This document shows, piece after piece, positions 36,831 through 44,384 of a stretch of DNA of 44,384 bases (position 1 is the stretch's first letter; every line of letters begins with the position of its first letter). The notes under the pieces are model-generated. The model did not search any database. It saw nothing but the letters and a program-made list of their open reading frames with translations, and had not been told where the DNA came from. Position numbers and translations under genes: made by a program. The stretch lies in NCBI GenBank assembly GCA_963205105.1, contig CAUJJW010000402.1, forward strand, positions 1 to 44,384. The letters run 5' to 3'. This stretch comes from Verrucomicrobiota bacterium (GTDB lineage Bacteria > Verrucomicrobiota > Verrucomicrobiia > Limisphaerales > CAIMTB01).

Positions 36831-37055
36831 TCCCAAGGGCCAACGGCCCGCTCCATCCCAGCCTGGGTCGAAGGCCCAGGAGCGTTGGCCAAAACGTGCC
36901 CAGGGCTGTAAGCCCGACCCATCGGCTGGCGATCCCCGCCTTGAATTCCAAGATCCCGTCGATCGTTGGTAAGGGCCTTCAGGCCTTGGATTCGGTGAAA
37001 ACCACTCCTGGGGCGTTGCCCCAGTCTGGTATGTCACGGGCCTTTGGCCCTGGTA
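36831..37055. repeat. Module F: array of short palindromes, copy 2
   Basis: The order is GGGCCAACGGCCC, CCTGGGTCGAAGGCCCAGG, AGGGCTGTAAGCCC, AAGGGCCTTCAGGCCTT, CTGGGGCGTTGCCCCAG and GGGCCTTTGGCCC. It shares linkers with copy 1 (CGACCCATCGG, TTGAATTCCA). It fills the space between the AraC stop (37067) and the DUF2975 promoter. Loops and stems vary while the hairpins are kept. Confidence 0.8.
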
Positions 37056-37066
37056 CAGATTCCCTC

Positions 37067-37996
37067 CTACGACTGCGCCGGTGTCTTCAGTGGATAGAGT
37101 CCCGGACAACACCCAAACATCTCGCGGAACGCGGTGCTGAAATGGCTCAGGCTGCTGTAGCCCACTTCCATGGCCGCCTCAGTCACGTTGCACTTCCCCG
37201 TGCGCAGCAGTTCCGCCGCCTTCTCCAACCGAATGCGCCGGAGATACTGTTGAATCGTGGTGCCCGTGCCCTGGGAAAACAGCCGGCTCAGGTAAAACGG
37301 ACTGCATCCCACCAAACGGCCCAATTCCTCCAACGACGGCGCCTCCTGCATGCGTTCACGAAGGATCGCCTTCGCCCGTTCCACGCGCTCGCGGCCCACC
37401 CGCTGGGTCCGGGTGCAGAACAACTCACCTTCGGCGGGCCGGAAGAACAGGTGGGAGGCGAACTCCAAAGCCTTGCTTCGAAACCAGATCTCCCGCGCCT
37501 GGGCGAACACCGGGCAGTGCTGAAGACTTTCGACGAGCGAAAGAATGGAACTCGTCATGGGCTCGACCGAACTGAAGCGCGACGTTGTCGACGTTCCCAG
37601 AACCGAACTCTTCACCAGGGGATGCAAGAAATCGGCTTTCTCCCGGAACTCAGTCGTCAGGTACCGACTGGAGAACTCGACCGTCACGAAACGGTGGCGA
37701 ATGCCTGCCAACCTTCGCGCGGCCAAGGGCGGCGTGCCGTGGTAGTAAAAGCAGGTGGTCCCCGGCTGCAGCTCCACCGTCGCGTCCTGAGCCTGCAGGG
37801 TCCCGATCCCGTCCAGGTTCAGGCAAAGCTCCACCCCGCCGGGATGAAAACTCCGGCTCCAATCCAGGGCACCAAAGGTCGAAAAGTCATGGAACTCGAA
37901 GCTGAAGCCAAGGTCCTCAAAGCTTCCGAACAACGGCCGCCACCCGTCACCGATGGAATGCCAGGCCGGGGCCTCGGCGAACGGCAGGGTCCTCAT
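37067..37996 (-). CDS. AraC/XylS-family transcriptional regulator
   Basis: 309 residues. Residues about 1-180 form a cupin-like sensing domain (ELCLNLDGIGTLQ, VELQPGTTCFYYHGTPP). Residues about 205-305 form the double HTH: ERVERAKAILRERMQEAPSL, LGRLVGCSPFYLSRLFSQGT, and NVTEAAMEVGYSSLSHFSTA followed by FREMFGCCPG. This is a standard AraC DNA-binding layout with an N-terminal effector domain. The effector is unknown. It is a single gene flanked by repeat arrays on both sides. The five-gene operon lies upstream on the same strand, so read-through is possible, but direct control of that operon is only a guess. Confidence 0.93.
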   Translation of the reverse strand: MRTLPFAEAPAWHSIGDGWRPLFGSFEDLGFSFEFHDFSTFGALDWSRSFHPGGVELCLNLDGIGTLQAQDATVELQPGTTCFYYHGTPPLAARRLAGIRHRFVTVEFSSRYLTTEFREKADFLHPLVKSSVLGTSTTSRFSSVEPMTSSILSLVESLQHCPVFAQAREIWFRSKALEFASHLFFRPAEGELFCTRTQRVGRERVERAKAILRERMQEAPSLEELGRLVGCSPFYLSRLFSQGTGTTIQQYLRRIRLEKAAELLRTGKCNVTEAAMEVGYSSLSHFSTAFREMFGCCPGLYPLKTPAQS

Positions 37997-38125
37997 CCTT
38001 CACGACGCATCCCCGCAACCATGCCAGCCCGCACTCCTCCCGGCTTCCTGACGATTGCCACAGATTGACGGTCCCTTGCGTTTCCGCCTCCACCCCCAAC
38101 CGGCCGCCTCTTCCCATGAACCGTG

Positions 38126-38523
38126 CCTCCGTAGCGGCGGGCGTCTCGCCTGCCGTAGAGGGGGGCGTCCCGCCCCCCGGAATCCCCGGTTCATGGTCCG
38201 TGAGCAGGTCAGTTCTTAACAGGGGGCTTCACCTGAACCTTCCCATGCGAGCCATCGCGGGAATGAAAACCGGCTCCCTCACCCCAACCCTCTCCCGGTG
38301 GGAGAGGGAGTCGGGTCTCCACCCGTCTCGACACGCCAGAGCCCCCTCTGTCCGCGCCGTCTCGACTCGTTCCAGCCAACGAAGGTCTCAACCCTCCGAA
38401 ACCCGCGGAGCATTTTCCCCTTCTCCCTCCGGGAGAAGGCCGGGATGAGGGCCGCTCGCTCCACCCCTCGTAGCCGGCTCAAGGCCCGTGATCAGGTCCG
38501 TTTTGAACAGGGGCTTCCCTCGA
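38126..38523. repeat. Complete composite palindromic repeat (A-B-C-D-E-B), copy 2
   Basis: The copy is collinear with 15780-16202. A lies at 38126-38187, B at 38188-38240 (GGTTCATGG left arm; right arm altered to CCTGAACC), and C at 38288-38308 (CCCTCTCCC/GGGAGAGGG, loop GGT). D contains CTCGTTCCAGCCAACG. E at 38420-38438 has CTTCTCCC/GGGAGAAG, loop TCC. The terminal B-like part runs into the 3' end of the PQQ-type gene. Apart from short flanks, the gap 37997-38478 holds only this. Confidence 0.85.
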
Positions 38524-39792
38524 TCGCAGCCCGGAGGTTCCCACCGCTGGCGCGATACCCAGAAGTTCCTTCTCCGCCCGAATCACCCACCAACCCTGAT
38601 TCGCCGCCACGCCCACCACCTTCGAATCAAACGCCACCGTGTTGGTCGCCACCGGCTCATAAGTGTCCAATGCCTTCAGCACCGTCGTCGTCCCGCGCTG
38701 ACCAAAGACATACACCCGGTCCCCCGCCCCCACCGGCGAGGCCCAGGCCGAGTCAGGAAGCCGGGCGTCGAACAACGCGCGACCCGTGGAAGCCTCGAAC
38801 GCGCTCAGCACCCCGGCGGTGGCCAGGAAATACACCCGGCCGGCATGGACGAGTGGCGACGCAAAGCCCACCGTCACGTCCGAGGCCTCCCAAACGGACT
38901 GCGGCGCGTTCGTCCCGCCGTCCCAGCGAAACACCCGATTCGATCCCTTGGCACCCGCACCCACCACCAGGAGGTCGCCTTTCCAAGTGGGCGATGGCAC
39001 CAGGTTGCGGACCAGGCCGCCCACTTCCCATAAGCCTGCCCCATCCCGCGCGTCGTAGCCGTTCAACGATCCTCCGCAGCTGATCACCACCTGCTCCACG
39101 GCTCCTGAGCGCACCACGATGGGACTGCTCCACCCGGTCCGCCCCGGTCGAGCCGCCGTCCATCGCGTGGCGCCCGTCTTCCGATCCAAGGCCATCAGCC
39201 GCGACGGCCGCTCCTGATCCAGCGGAACAACCAGCACCTCGGACGCGAGAACCGGGGAACCACCCAATCCGTGGTTGCCCGCCAATCCTCCTGTTTCCTC
39301 GGTCAACACCCGATGCCAGCGCAAACCGCCGGCATGGGTGAGGGCCAGACAATCGCCGCTCTCGAAAAAGACAAACAGGCCCTCGGCTCCCGCCACAGGC
39401 GTGGGAGCGGATCGACTGCGCGTGTCGGAAAGCGGTTCGGGAAGCGCGGAGTTGGTTGAAAACTGCCAGACTTCCTTCCCGCCCACGAGGGCATGCGCCT
39501 GAACGACGAGCCGCTCCTTGCGCTCACCCGCGACACTGGCGCTGTAAACCATCCCGCCCCAGACGATCGGCGACCCTTGTCCCGTCCCGTCCAGCCTTAC
39601 CCGCCAGCCGGCTTGATTCGTGCTGGACCACGTCACCGCGTAGGCGCCCGGGCCGGCGATCGAATCGCCATGACCCCGGAATCCCGGCCAGGTGTCGCTC
39701 GGCTCCGCCGCAGCCGCGGCCACGGAACCCGCCAGCCCCAATCCCACCCCACTAAAGGCCAGAACACGCTGAAACAGCACCCTGACGTTCAT
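38479..39792 (-). CDS. PQQ-type beta-propeller exported protein with repeat-derived C-terminal tail
   Basis: 437 residues, the last gene of a five-gene operon; its ATG overlaps the Kelch stop as ATGA. A signal peptide (MNVRVLFQRVLAFSGVGLGL ... AAAAA) precedes a PQQ-like/WD-like propeller: DTWPGFRGHGDSIAGPG, LVVQAHALVGGKEVWQF, LMALDRKTGATRWTA, SLNGYDARDGAGLWEV, LSAFEASTGRALFD. These 'outer-membrane-protein-assembly-like' propellers are common in Planctomycetes and Verrucomicrobia; no catalytic residues for a quinoprotein dehydrogenase are evident, so the role is likely structural or binding. The last 14 or so residues (SREAPVQNGPDHGP) and the stop are encoded by the terminal part of composite repeat copy 2, so the natural C terminus was probably replaced or extended. 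Confidence 0.9.
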   Translation of the reverse strand: MNVRVLFQRVLAFSGVGLGLAGSVAAAAAEPSDTWPGFRGHGDSIAGPGAYAVTWSSTNQAGWRVRLDGTGQGSPIVWGGMVYSASVAGERKERLVVQAHALVGGKEVWQFSTNSALPEPLSDTRSRSAPTPVAGAEGLFVFFESGDCLALTHAGGLRWHRVLTEETGGLAGNHGLGGSPVLASEVLVVPLDQERPSRLMALDRKTGATRWTAARPGRTGWSSPIVVRSGAVEQVVISCGGSLNGYDARDGAGLWEVGGLVRNLVPSPTWKGDLLVVGAGAKGSNRVFRWDGGTNAPQSVWEASDVTVGFASPLVHAGRVYFLATAGVLSAFEASTGRALFDARLPDSAWASPVGAGDRVYVFGQRGTTTVLKALDTYEPVATNTVAFDSKVVGVAANQGWWVIRAEKELLGIAPAVGTSGLRSREAPVQNGPDHGP

Positions 39793-40832
39793 CGCTGCTC
39801 CCCCGTCGCCACCGCTTGAAGTCCCTCGGGAAGGAACACCTCCAGGTCCCGCCGCTTGCCTTCGCTATCCTCTCCACCCGCCGCCACCAGATGCCGCGTG
39901 CCCGCGGGAACGAGGCGATGAAAGAAGCGAGGATGCGCCAGTTTGCCCACGACGGTCCAAGCGCTGCCATCCGCCTCCAACCGGCACACGTCACCTTTCA
40001 TCCCACTGAAATAGACCGCCCCATCCTGGGCGATTGCCGAACACCCGAAGCCTTTCATGGGCCCGGGAGGCAGTTCCGGACCCTTGGACCACGTCCCGGT
40101 GGACACTTCGTAGATGTCCACTTGAGAGGATGTGTTTCCCTCGGAATCGATGCCGCCCAGAAAGAAGAGCCGACCCGACGTCCCAGCCATGGCCAGGGCT
40201 CGCCGACGGAAGGGCTGAGGGATCGCTTCCCACTGGGGCGACGACGCCTTCAGGTTCAAGGCCAGCAACGCGTCACGCCAGACGCCCTTGCCCGAACTCC
40301 CGGCAAGGGTCCATCCCCCGCCGACATACAGGGTGTCGCCCAGAACGATTGCGTCGTGACTCGAACGGGGTTCCGGCAGCGGAGTCATGGACTGCCACGC
40401 TCCCTTGCGACTGTCGAAACAGGCGACGAGATCCTTGGAGTGAAGATCGGATTTCTCGCCCGGTTGATTGCGAGCCGCCATGCCGCCAACCCGGTAGACG
40501 CAATGGCCATGCGCCGCCAAGGCCACACCCTGGGCGGGTTCCGCCTCCGGCAGCGCTTCCCAGTTGGCGCCTTCCGCGAGTTTCAGCCGATGAAACGCAC
40601 CCGAGACCATGGGAGCGGAATACTCGTGCCGTTCTCCCTTGTGCCCGCCAAAAACGTAGAGCCAGCCATCCAGCGATACCGCGCCAAAACTGGTCACAGC
40701 CAACGGCATGGGGGCCAGGGTGGAGGCCGGAGGTGGAGATTCCTGCATGGGGGTTGTTGTAGCAGAGGCAAAGGCATCCGACAGGAGGAAGCCTGTCAGC
40801 GCGATGGCGGCTATTCGTCGATGGTTTTTCAT
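39789..40832 (-). CDS. Kelch-repeat exported protein
   Basis: 347 residues with a signal peptide (MKNHRRIAAIALTGFLLSDA). Kelch-type blades are visible: LDGWLYVFGGHKGERHEYS, HCVYRVGGMAARNQPG, DTLYVGGGWTLAGSSG, GRLFFLGGIDSEGN, GAVYFSGMKGD and HLVAAGGEDSEGKRRDLEVF, each with the GG motif followed by aromatic/charged positions. It probably folds as a six-blade propeller in the periplasm or at the cell surface. Starts 6 nt after the pseudopilin stop and overlaps the next gene by 4 nt. No enzymatic motif is seen, so a binding or assembly role is inferred. Confidence 0.9.
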   Translation of the reverse strand: MKNHRRIAAIALTGFLLSDAFASATTTPMQESPPPASTLAPMPLAVTSFGAVSLDGWLYVFGGHKGERHEYSAPMVSGAFHRLKLAEGANWEALPEAEPAQGVALAAHGHCVYRVGGMAARNQPGEKSDLHSKDLVACFDSRKGAWQSMTPLPEPRSSHDAIVLGDTLYVGGGWTLAGSSGKGVWRDALLALNLKASSPQWEAIPQPFRRRALAMAGTSGRLFFLGGIDSEGNTSSQVDIYEVSTGTWSKGPELPPGPMKGFGCSAIAQDGAVYFSGMKGDVCRLEADGSAWTVVGKLAHPRFFHRLVPAGTRHLVAAGGEDSEGKRRDLEVFLPEGLQAVATGEQR

Positions 40833-40838
40833 GGTGAG

Positions 40839-41699
40839 TCAATTCGAGGGTTTCAAAACAAAATCAGGCGTGTCGGCTCGGTTGCACCAGCGACGCATGT
40901 CCTGCAACACCTTCAGACCCTGCGCCGCGGCGGAACCGTCCATCGCCCCGGCGACCGCCCGTTGCGAATAGCGCGGCGCCACGAAGCCCCAGTCTTTGGG
41001 CGCTGCCAGCGGATCCCAGCCCGCCGCCCAGCGGCGTCCGGTCAGATAGGGCGGGTGCACCTGAAAGTATCCGTTGGCGTTCAGCCCGCGGGTGGCGGAG
41101 CGCGCCGAAACAAAGGCAAACAAGTCCGAAGGTCGGTCCACTTCGGCCACCCGAGTCACCACCGTGCCTGATCCGAACCGAACGTTGGCCGCCGCAGCCG
41201 GGAATTCGGTCTCGTTCCCTCCAATGAAATAGGAATTGATGCCCAACGACGGATACACGCTGGCAGCATAGACGTATTCGTCGCGATTGCCGGCTTGAAT
41301 CCTGCGCAAGTACGCCCGGTTTTCCGCGCAGTAGATCAACTCGAACGACTGGGCCAGGAAGGGAGAGAGCCGCCACGGATACCGCGCGTTCACCGGATAC
41401 GACAAGGCCTGCCCGCGGTCATCGCGCGCCCCGGGATCCGTCGCGTACCCGGGCAGAATCGCATCCGAATTCTCCAGGGCGTACAGATGCATGCCCATCA
41501 TCAACTGCCTGGCGGTCGAAATTTCCTCCACCATCCGGGCGCGCCGACGGGCGTGCGCCAGCGCGGGAAGCAGCATCGAGGCGAGCACCGCGAGGATCCC
41601 GATCACCACCAGCAACTCCACCAAGGTGAAGGCGAGTCGGCTTGCCGTCTTCGGCGCCCCTGACCGCCCCCGATAGGTCCGTGAAGCTTGGCTTGGCAT
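40839..41699 (-). CDS. Pseudopilin-like protein with prepilin cleavage/methylation signal
   Basis: 286 residues. The N terminus carries a type IV prepilin-like signal: a 23-residue basic leader, then F24TLVE28LLVVIGILAVLAS, with E28 at the position equal to Glu5 of mature pilins. The residue before the cleavage site is alanine, not the classical glycine, as often seen in Verrucomicrobiota. The rest (ALAHARRRARMVEEISTARQ ... LYALENSDAILPGY ... RYSQRAVAGAMDGSAAA) matches the abundant verrucomicrobial/planctomycete secretion-type pseudopilins. It sits inside the operon, 1 nt after the TSP3 gene stop and 6 nt before the Kelch gene. It is probably inserted in the inner membrane and processed by a prepilin peptidase encoded elsewhere. 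Confidence 0.92.
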   Translation of the reverse strand: MPSQASRTYRGRSGAPKTASRLAFTLVELLVVIGILAVLASMLLPALAHARRRARMVEEISTARQLMMGMHLYALENSDAILPGYATDPGARDDRGQALSYPVNARYPWRLSPFLAQSFELIYCAENRAYLRRIQAGNRDEYVYAASVYPSLGINSYFIGGNETEFPAAAANVRFGSGTVVTRVAEVDRPSDLFAFVSARSATRGLNANGYFQVHPPYLTGRRWAAGWDPLAAPKDWGFVAPRYSQRAVAGAMDGSAAAQGLKVLQDMRRWCNRADTPDFVLKPSN

Positions 41700-41700
41700 G

Positions 41701-43008
41701 TCAGAGACCTTCGGAACCCCTCGCGACGGACGATTCAGAAACTACCCGATAGAATCGGTGCGAGAGCGGCGTCGTTGCTGAAGCACCCGCAGCTTCTTCC
41801 CAAACCACTTTTCCCCGAAGGATGTCATGCCGGAACGTTCCCTGCGCCACCGCCTCCCAAGTCACCCAGTCCGTCGTCGCTTCAACACGGTACCTGCAGT
41901 TGGAAACATGCCCGAACTCCAAGAAAAGCGGCAGCCCACCCGAACCTCGGCCCACCCACACCGCCCATCGATCCATGGGATCGGCCGGGCGTGTTCCGTC
42001 GCGATACTCGCGTTCATTGGAAACGCCGTCCGCATCCTCATCCCCCGTCGCCGCCACCGCCAATCCCCCGAAATAGAACCGTTCCCAATCGTCCGGCAGC
42101 CCGTCGCCATCCGTGTCATCATCCCGGATCACTACCCCTTCCACCTCCAACGAAGGAGGCACACCCACCGCGCTGTCCTGCGTGTAAAACTCCGCGAACG
42201 TCGGCACCCCGCCGAACCCCGATTCGTGCAGGCTGGTCACCGCCCATCTCAATCGCCCCGTATGCAGTGACTGCCGGAGATATCCCGCCACCCAAGGATC
42301 CTGGAGATTCACATCGAAGGTCATCACCGTGCCGGCTGGAACCGGCTCGCCAGCCGGCCAACCTTCAACCTGTCCCAGCGCGAACGGCCGGGCCTGGAAC
42401 ACGGGAAAGACTTCGTTCGTCTTGCCCACGCTGTTGCCCACGTCCACCAACACCCCGTCGCCACCGTACCCGGCCGCAAAGGCGTTCCGTCCACCGGCTG
42501 CCGCCGATCCAAACGGGGAATCCTCCAGGAAGGTTTCGTCGGAGAACCCATTCCGATATCCCACACCGAACAGTTCCACGGGGCGTGCGGGATCTTCGTC
42601 GGGAACATAACCCGGCGCGCCCGGCTCAAGATAGCTCGCGATCGGGTCCTCCGTCGGATCCAGCGGGTAGCCGCGGTCCCGGCTCACCACCAGCGAAAGT
42701 CGGACACGCTTGAGCAGGTAACGATCCGGCCCACGGTTCGTGGGCGCCACGCCCGACAAGTCGAAACCGACCAGAAACTGCCCGTGACGACTATCCACGC
42801 CAGCCTCGTCCCCCAACGTCCCGAACACCGCCGCCACCGGCCGCAAGCCTGGCGTCGCATTGAACGGATACATCCAGCGATCCAGCACAGGCCGGCTCAA
42901 CGTGGCCTGGAAGGGTTGTCCCAGGGTCGAAAGAGTGAGTGCCCAAGTCCCAAACCGGACAAGCACCCGCATCGCCACCCCGTTTCCCGTCAACGGCAGC
43001 AGTCTCAT
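41701..43008 (-). CDS. Exported protein with thrombospondin-3 type calcium motif and C-terminal beta-sandwich unit
   Basis: 435 residues. The ATG at 43008 overlaps the PEP-CTERM stop as ATGA; an internal ATG at 42972 (MRVLVRFGTWALTLSTLG) also gives a signal peptide. The first 280 residues look like an uncharacterised beta-rich domain (RWMYPFNATPGLRPVAAVFG, GFDLSGVAPTNRGPDRYLL). Near 290-340 lies a TSP3-type stretch: DDTDGDGLPDDWERFYFG ... DEDADGVSNEREYRDGT, with Ca2+-ligating aspartates. The C terminus is a beta-sandwich unit of the verrucomicrobial type (YRVEATTDWVTWEAVAQG ... SHRFYRVV). This combination is frequent in verrucomicrobial secreted proteins. Its place directly after the PEP-CTERM gene suggests that the two products form one surface structure. 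Confidence 0.88.
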   Translation of the reverse strand: MRLLPLTGNGVAMRVLVRFGTWALTLSTLGQPFQATLSRPVLDRWMYPFNATPGLRPVAAVFGTLGDEAGVDSRHGQFLVGFDLSGVAPTNRGPDRYLLKRVRLSLVVSRDRGYPLDPTEDPIASYLEPGAPGYVPDEDPARPVELFGVGYRNGFSDETFLEDSPFGSAAAGGRNAFAAGYGGDGVLVDVGNSVGKTNEVFPVFQARPFALGQVEGWPAGEPVPAGTVMTFDVNLQDPWVAGYLRQSLHTGRLRWAVTSLHESGFGGVPTFAEFYTQDSAVGVPPSLEVEGVVIRDDDTDGDGLPDDWERFYFGGLAVAATGDEDADGVSNEREYRDGTRPADPMDRWAVWVGRGSGGLPLFLEFGHVSNCRYRVEATTDWVTWEAVAQGTFRHDILRGKVVWEEAAGASATTPLSHRFYRVVSESSVARGSEGL

Positions 43009-43709
43009 GGCCGCACCCGTCGAAGGAAGCCACCCAACAACAGCACACCCACCGCCAACAGCAGCTTCCCGCTTGGCTCAGGCACCACCTGAAACTGATT
43101 CCAGGTGTCGATGGTCACCGAGTCCAGGCTGAGACTGGAACCATCGGATTCGAAGGTGATGTCGTAGTCCATCACCCCCAGGCCCTGCAGATCCCACTGC
43201 CATAGCGAGGATACCGATGCGCCCAGGATCGTTCCCCGATCCAGTTCCACCCGTGGCAACGGGTCCACGGTACGTGGCACCCCGTCCTCCACATAGTTCA
43301 GCCGAATCGCGTCGTACTTCAGCTCCGCCCCCAGGGTTCGCACCTGGAGCACCACGGTTCCCAGGGTGTACGGCACTGAGTCCGCCAGCGTAAAGGCGGT
43401 CGCTGCCGCAGGGTCATACAGATTGCCGCTGCCCGTCACAAAAGCTGACGCACTCAAGGTTTGCGTGAGGTTTGCACCCGTTGTGCTCCCCGCCATCGTC
43501 GCCGCATTGCCCGGTGCGCCGTAAGCGACGGAAAAATTCTCCCAGTAACCCACCTCACTGTTGGCCGACCCGCGAAACGTCGGCACAACGAAGTTGTTGG
43601 TCGAAGCCTGGGCGCCCAGCTCGATGGCTGCCACCAGAGCGACGGCAACCGCTGGAAGCCGGGGGCGATGGGAAAGGGTTGTACGGAGAAAGGAGGATCC
43701 TGAGTTCAT
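43005..43709 (-). CDS. PEP-CTERM sorted surface protein, first gene of the operon
   Basis: 234 residues from ATG 43709, chosen because a signal peptide starts there (MNSGSSFLRTTLSHRPRLPA then VAVALVAAIELGAQA); an upstream in-frame start at 43823 would add 38 residues with no signal. The middle is beta-rich, with no domain that I recognise. The C terminus is a clear PEP-CTERM signal: VPEPSGKLLLAVGVLLLGGF followed by RRVRP, i.e. a PEP motif, a membrane helix and a basic tail. Such tails are recognised by exosortase-type transpeptidases, which must be encoded elsewhere. A hairpin CACGGC/GCCGTG (43757-43774) lies in the leader. No strong Shine-Dalgarno is seen. Confidence 0.92.
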   Translation of the reverse strand: MNSGSSFLRTTLSHRPRLPAVAVALVAAIELGAQASTNNFVVPTFRGSANSEVGYWENFSVAYGAPGNAATMAGSTTGANLTQTLSASAFVTGSGNLYDPAAATAFTLADSVPYTLGTVVLQVRTLGAELKYDAIRLNYVEDGVPRTVDPLPRVELDRGTILGASVSSLWQWDLQGLGVMDYDITFESDGSSLSLDSVTIDTWNQFQVVPEPSGKLLLAVGVLLLGGFLRRVRP

Positions 43710-43849
43710 GGTGGGAGAGCCGAGCGAGCCAGGACGTGCAGCCATCCAATGACCACCACGGCCTCGCCGCCGTGAGTCTTTTGTAGTCCAAGCCTCTCCA
43801 ACCCGCCCTCCGGCCGATGCCAAACTTTGATGGCCGCTTGCTACCGGGC
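43710..43849 (-). promoter_or_regulatory. Leader of the five-gene operon
   Basis: About 140 bp between the PEP-CTERM start and composite repeat copy 3. It contains a 6-bp stem CACGGC/GCCGTG at 43757-43774. I see no convincing -35/-10 pair, Shine-Dalgarno or riboswitch. A promoter must lie here or within the repeats. Confidence 0.35.
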
Positions 43850-44384
43850 TTCCGTAGCGGCGGGCGTCCCGCCTGCCGTAGAGGGGGGCGTCTCGCCCCC
43901 CGGAATCCCCGGTTCAAGGTCCATGAGCAGGTCAATTTCGAACAGGAGGCTCTCCATGAACCTGCCCTCCCCTCGTCATCGTACTCCTAATCCTCATCGT
44001 AATCCCACCGCCTCCCCGGGTTCATGGTCGGTGGGCATGGCGCCTTCGCCAACGAGTCTCTCCATGAACCGTGAAATCGTTTCGTTGATTTCCAACGACT
44101 TACAATTTCGCGGTTCAAGGGCCGTGAGCAGGTCGATTTCGAACAGGTGGCTCTCCATGAACCTCGCCTCCGTAGCGGCGGGCGTCCCGCCCCCCGGAGT
44201 CCATCCTGGTTCATGGTCTGTGAGCATGGCGCCTGCGCCAACGCCGCTCTCCATGAACTTTTCCATGGCAGCGATCGCGAGGGTTGAAACCGGCCCCCTC
44301 ACCCCAGCCCTCTCCCGGAGGGAGAGGGAGCCGCATATCCCGCACGGCGACAGGCCAGAACTCCAGCCGTCCGAGCCGTCTCGA
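43850..44384. repeat. Composite palindromic repeat, copy 3, with four B modules; truncated by the window end
   Basis: A lies at 43850-43910. B units are at 43911-43962, 44019-44070, 44112-44163 and 44208-44259. A short A is at 44167-44202, and C at 44308-44328 (CCCTCTCCC/GGGAGAGGG, loop GGA), followed by D to the window edge. B arms are GGTTCATGG or GGTTCAAGG and CCATGAACC or CCATGAACT. Their interiors fall in two classes: GGTC(G/A)ATTTCGAACAGG and ATGGCGCC...GCCAACG. No gene is evident in this stretch. Confidence 0.85.
44071..44111. other. AT-richer segment between two B hairpins
   Basis: About 41 bp of lower GC than everything around it, with a CGTTG/CAACG stem (44083-44097, loop ATTTC) and TTACAATTTCGCGG at the end. 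It sits exactly between B units at 44019-44070 and 44112-44163, as if inserted or left behind by a rearrangement. I do not recognise it. Confidence 0.4.

Noticed and set aside
43710..43823. Upstream start for the PEP-CTERM protein at 43823
   Set aside because: It would place 38 arginine/glycine-rich residues before a clear signal peptide that begins at 43709.

Overview
The window looks like a GC-rich chromosomal segment of a Verrucomicrobiota bacterium, most likely near the Pedosphaera/Limisphaerales lineages. The phylum call is inferred from gene content: a DUF1549/DUF1553 (PSD1-type) plus DUF1501 pair, a PEP-CTERM protein, a verrucomicrobial pseudopilin beginning FTLVELLVVIGILAVLAS, several proteins with the lineage's 'ST(D)xxxW...RFYR' beta-sandwich repeats, and two surface proteins longer than 4,000 residues. 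No rRNA, tRNA, transposase, integrase or CRISPR array was seen.

Layout. Positions 2-589 hold the 3' end of a secreted protein with a DUF6174-like domain. A plus-strand block follows: a roughly 480-residue secreted beta-repeat protein (636-2084), coupled by an ATGA overlap to a 4,542-residue RHS/YD-repeat protein (2081-15709); a 4,308-residue stack of carboxypeptidase-regulatory-like, Big_5, thrombospondin-3 and beta-helix repeats (16174-29100); and, 1 nt after it, an OmpR-type response regulator (29102-29800) and a histidine kinase with almost no extracellular sensor (29797-30864). Next comes a plus-strand PSD1/DUF1501 pair (31512-35846). The rest is on the minus strand: a YozG-like HTH regulator with its DUF2975 membrane partner (35843-36727), an AraC-family regulator (37067-37996), and a tightly packed five-gene operon transcribed from 43709 down to 38479: PEP-CTERM protein, TSP3 protein, pseudopilin, Kelch protein and PQQ-type propeller.

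Every gene-free stretch longer than about 300 bp (15710-16173, 30865-31511, 36764-37066, 37997-38478, 43710-44384) is filled mainly with palindromic repeat modules. They recur in a fixed order (called A-B-C-D-E-B here), plus a separate array of short palindromes (called F). These modules also reach into genes. One supplies the start codon of the giant protein. One is inserted in frame near that protein's C terminus, just before the two-component genes. One supplies the stop codon of the histidine kinase. One encodes the last codons of the PQQ protein. This repeat system, and how it reshapes gene ends, is the least explained signal in the window.

How the genes may work together: the plus-strand block is probably a surface or secreted apparatus of giant adhesin-like and RHS proteins with a co-transcribed two-component system. 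The minus-strand operon probably makes an exported, sorted surface assembly. Substrates and functions of both are inference; domain calls come from reading the translated sequence, without database searches.
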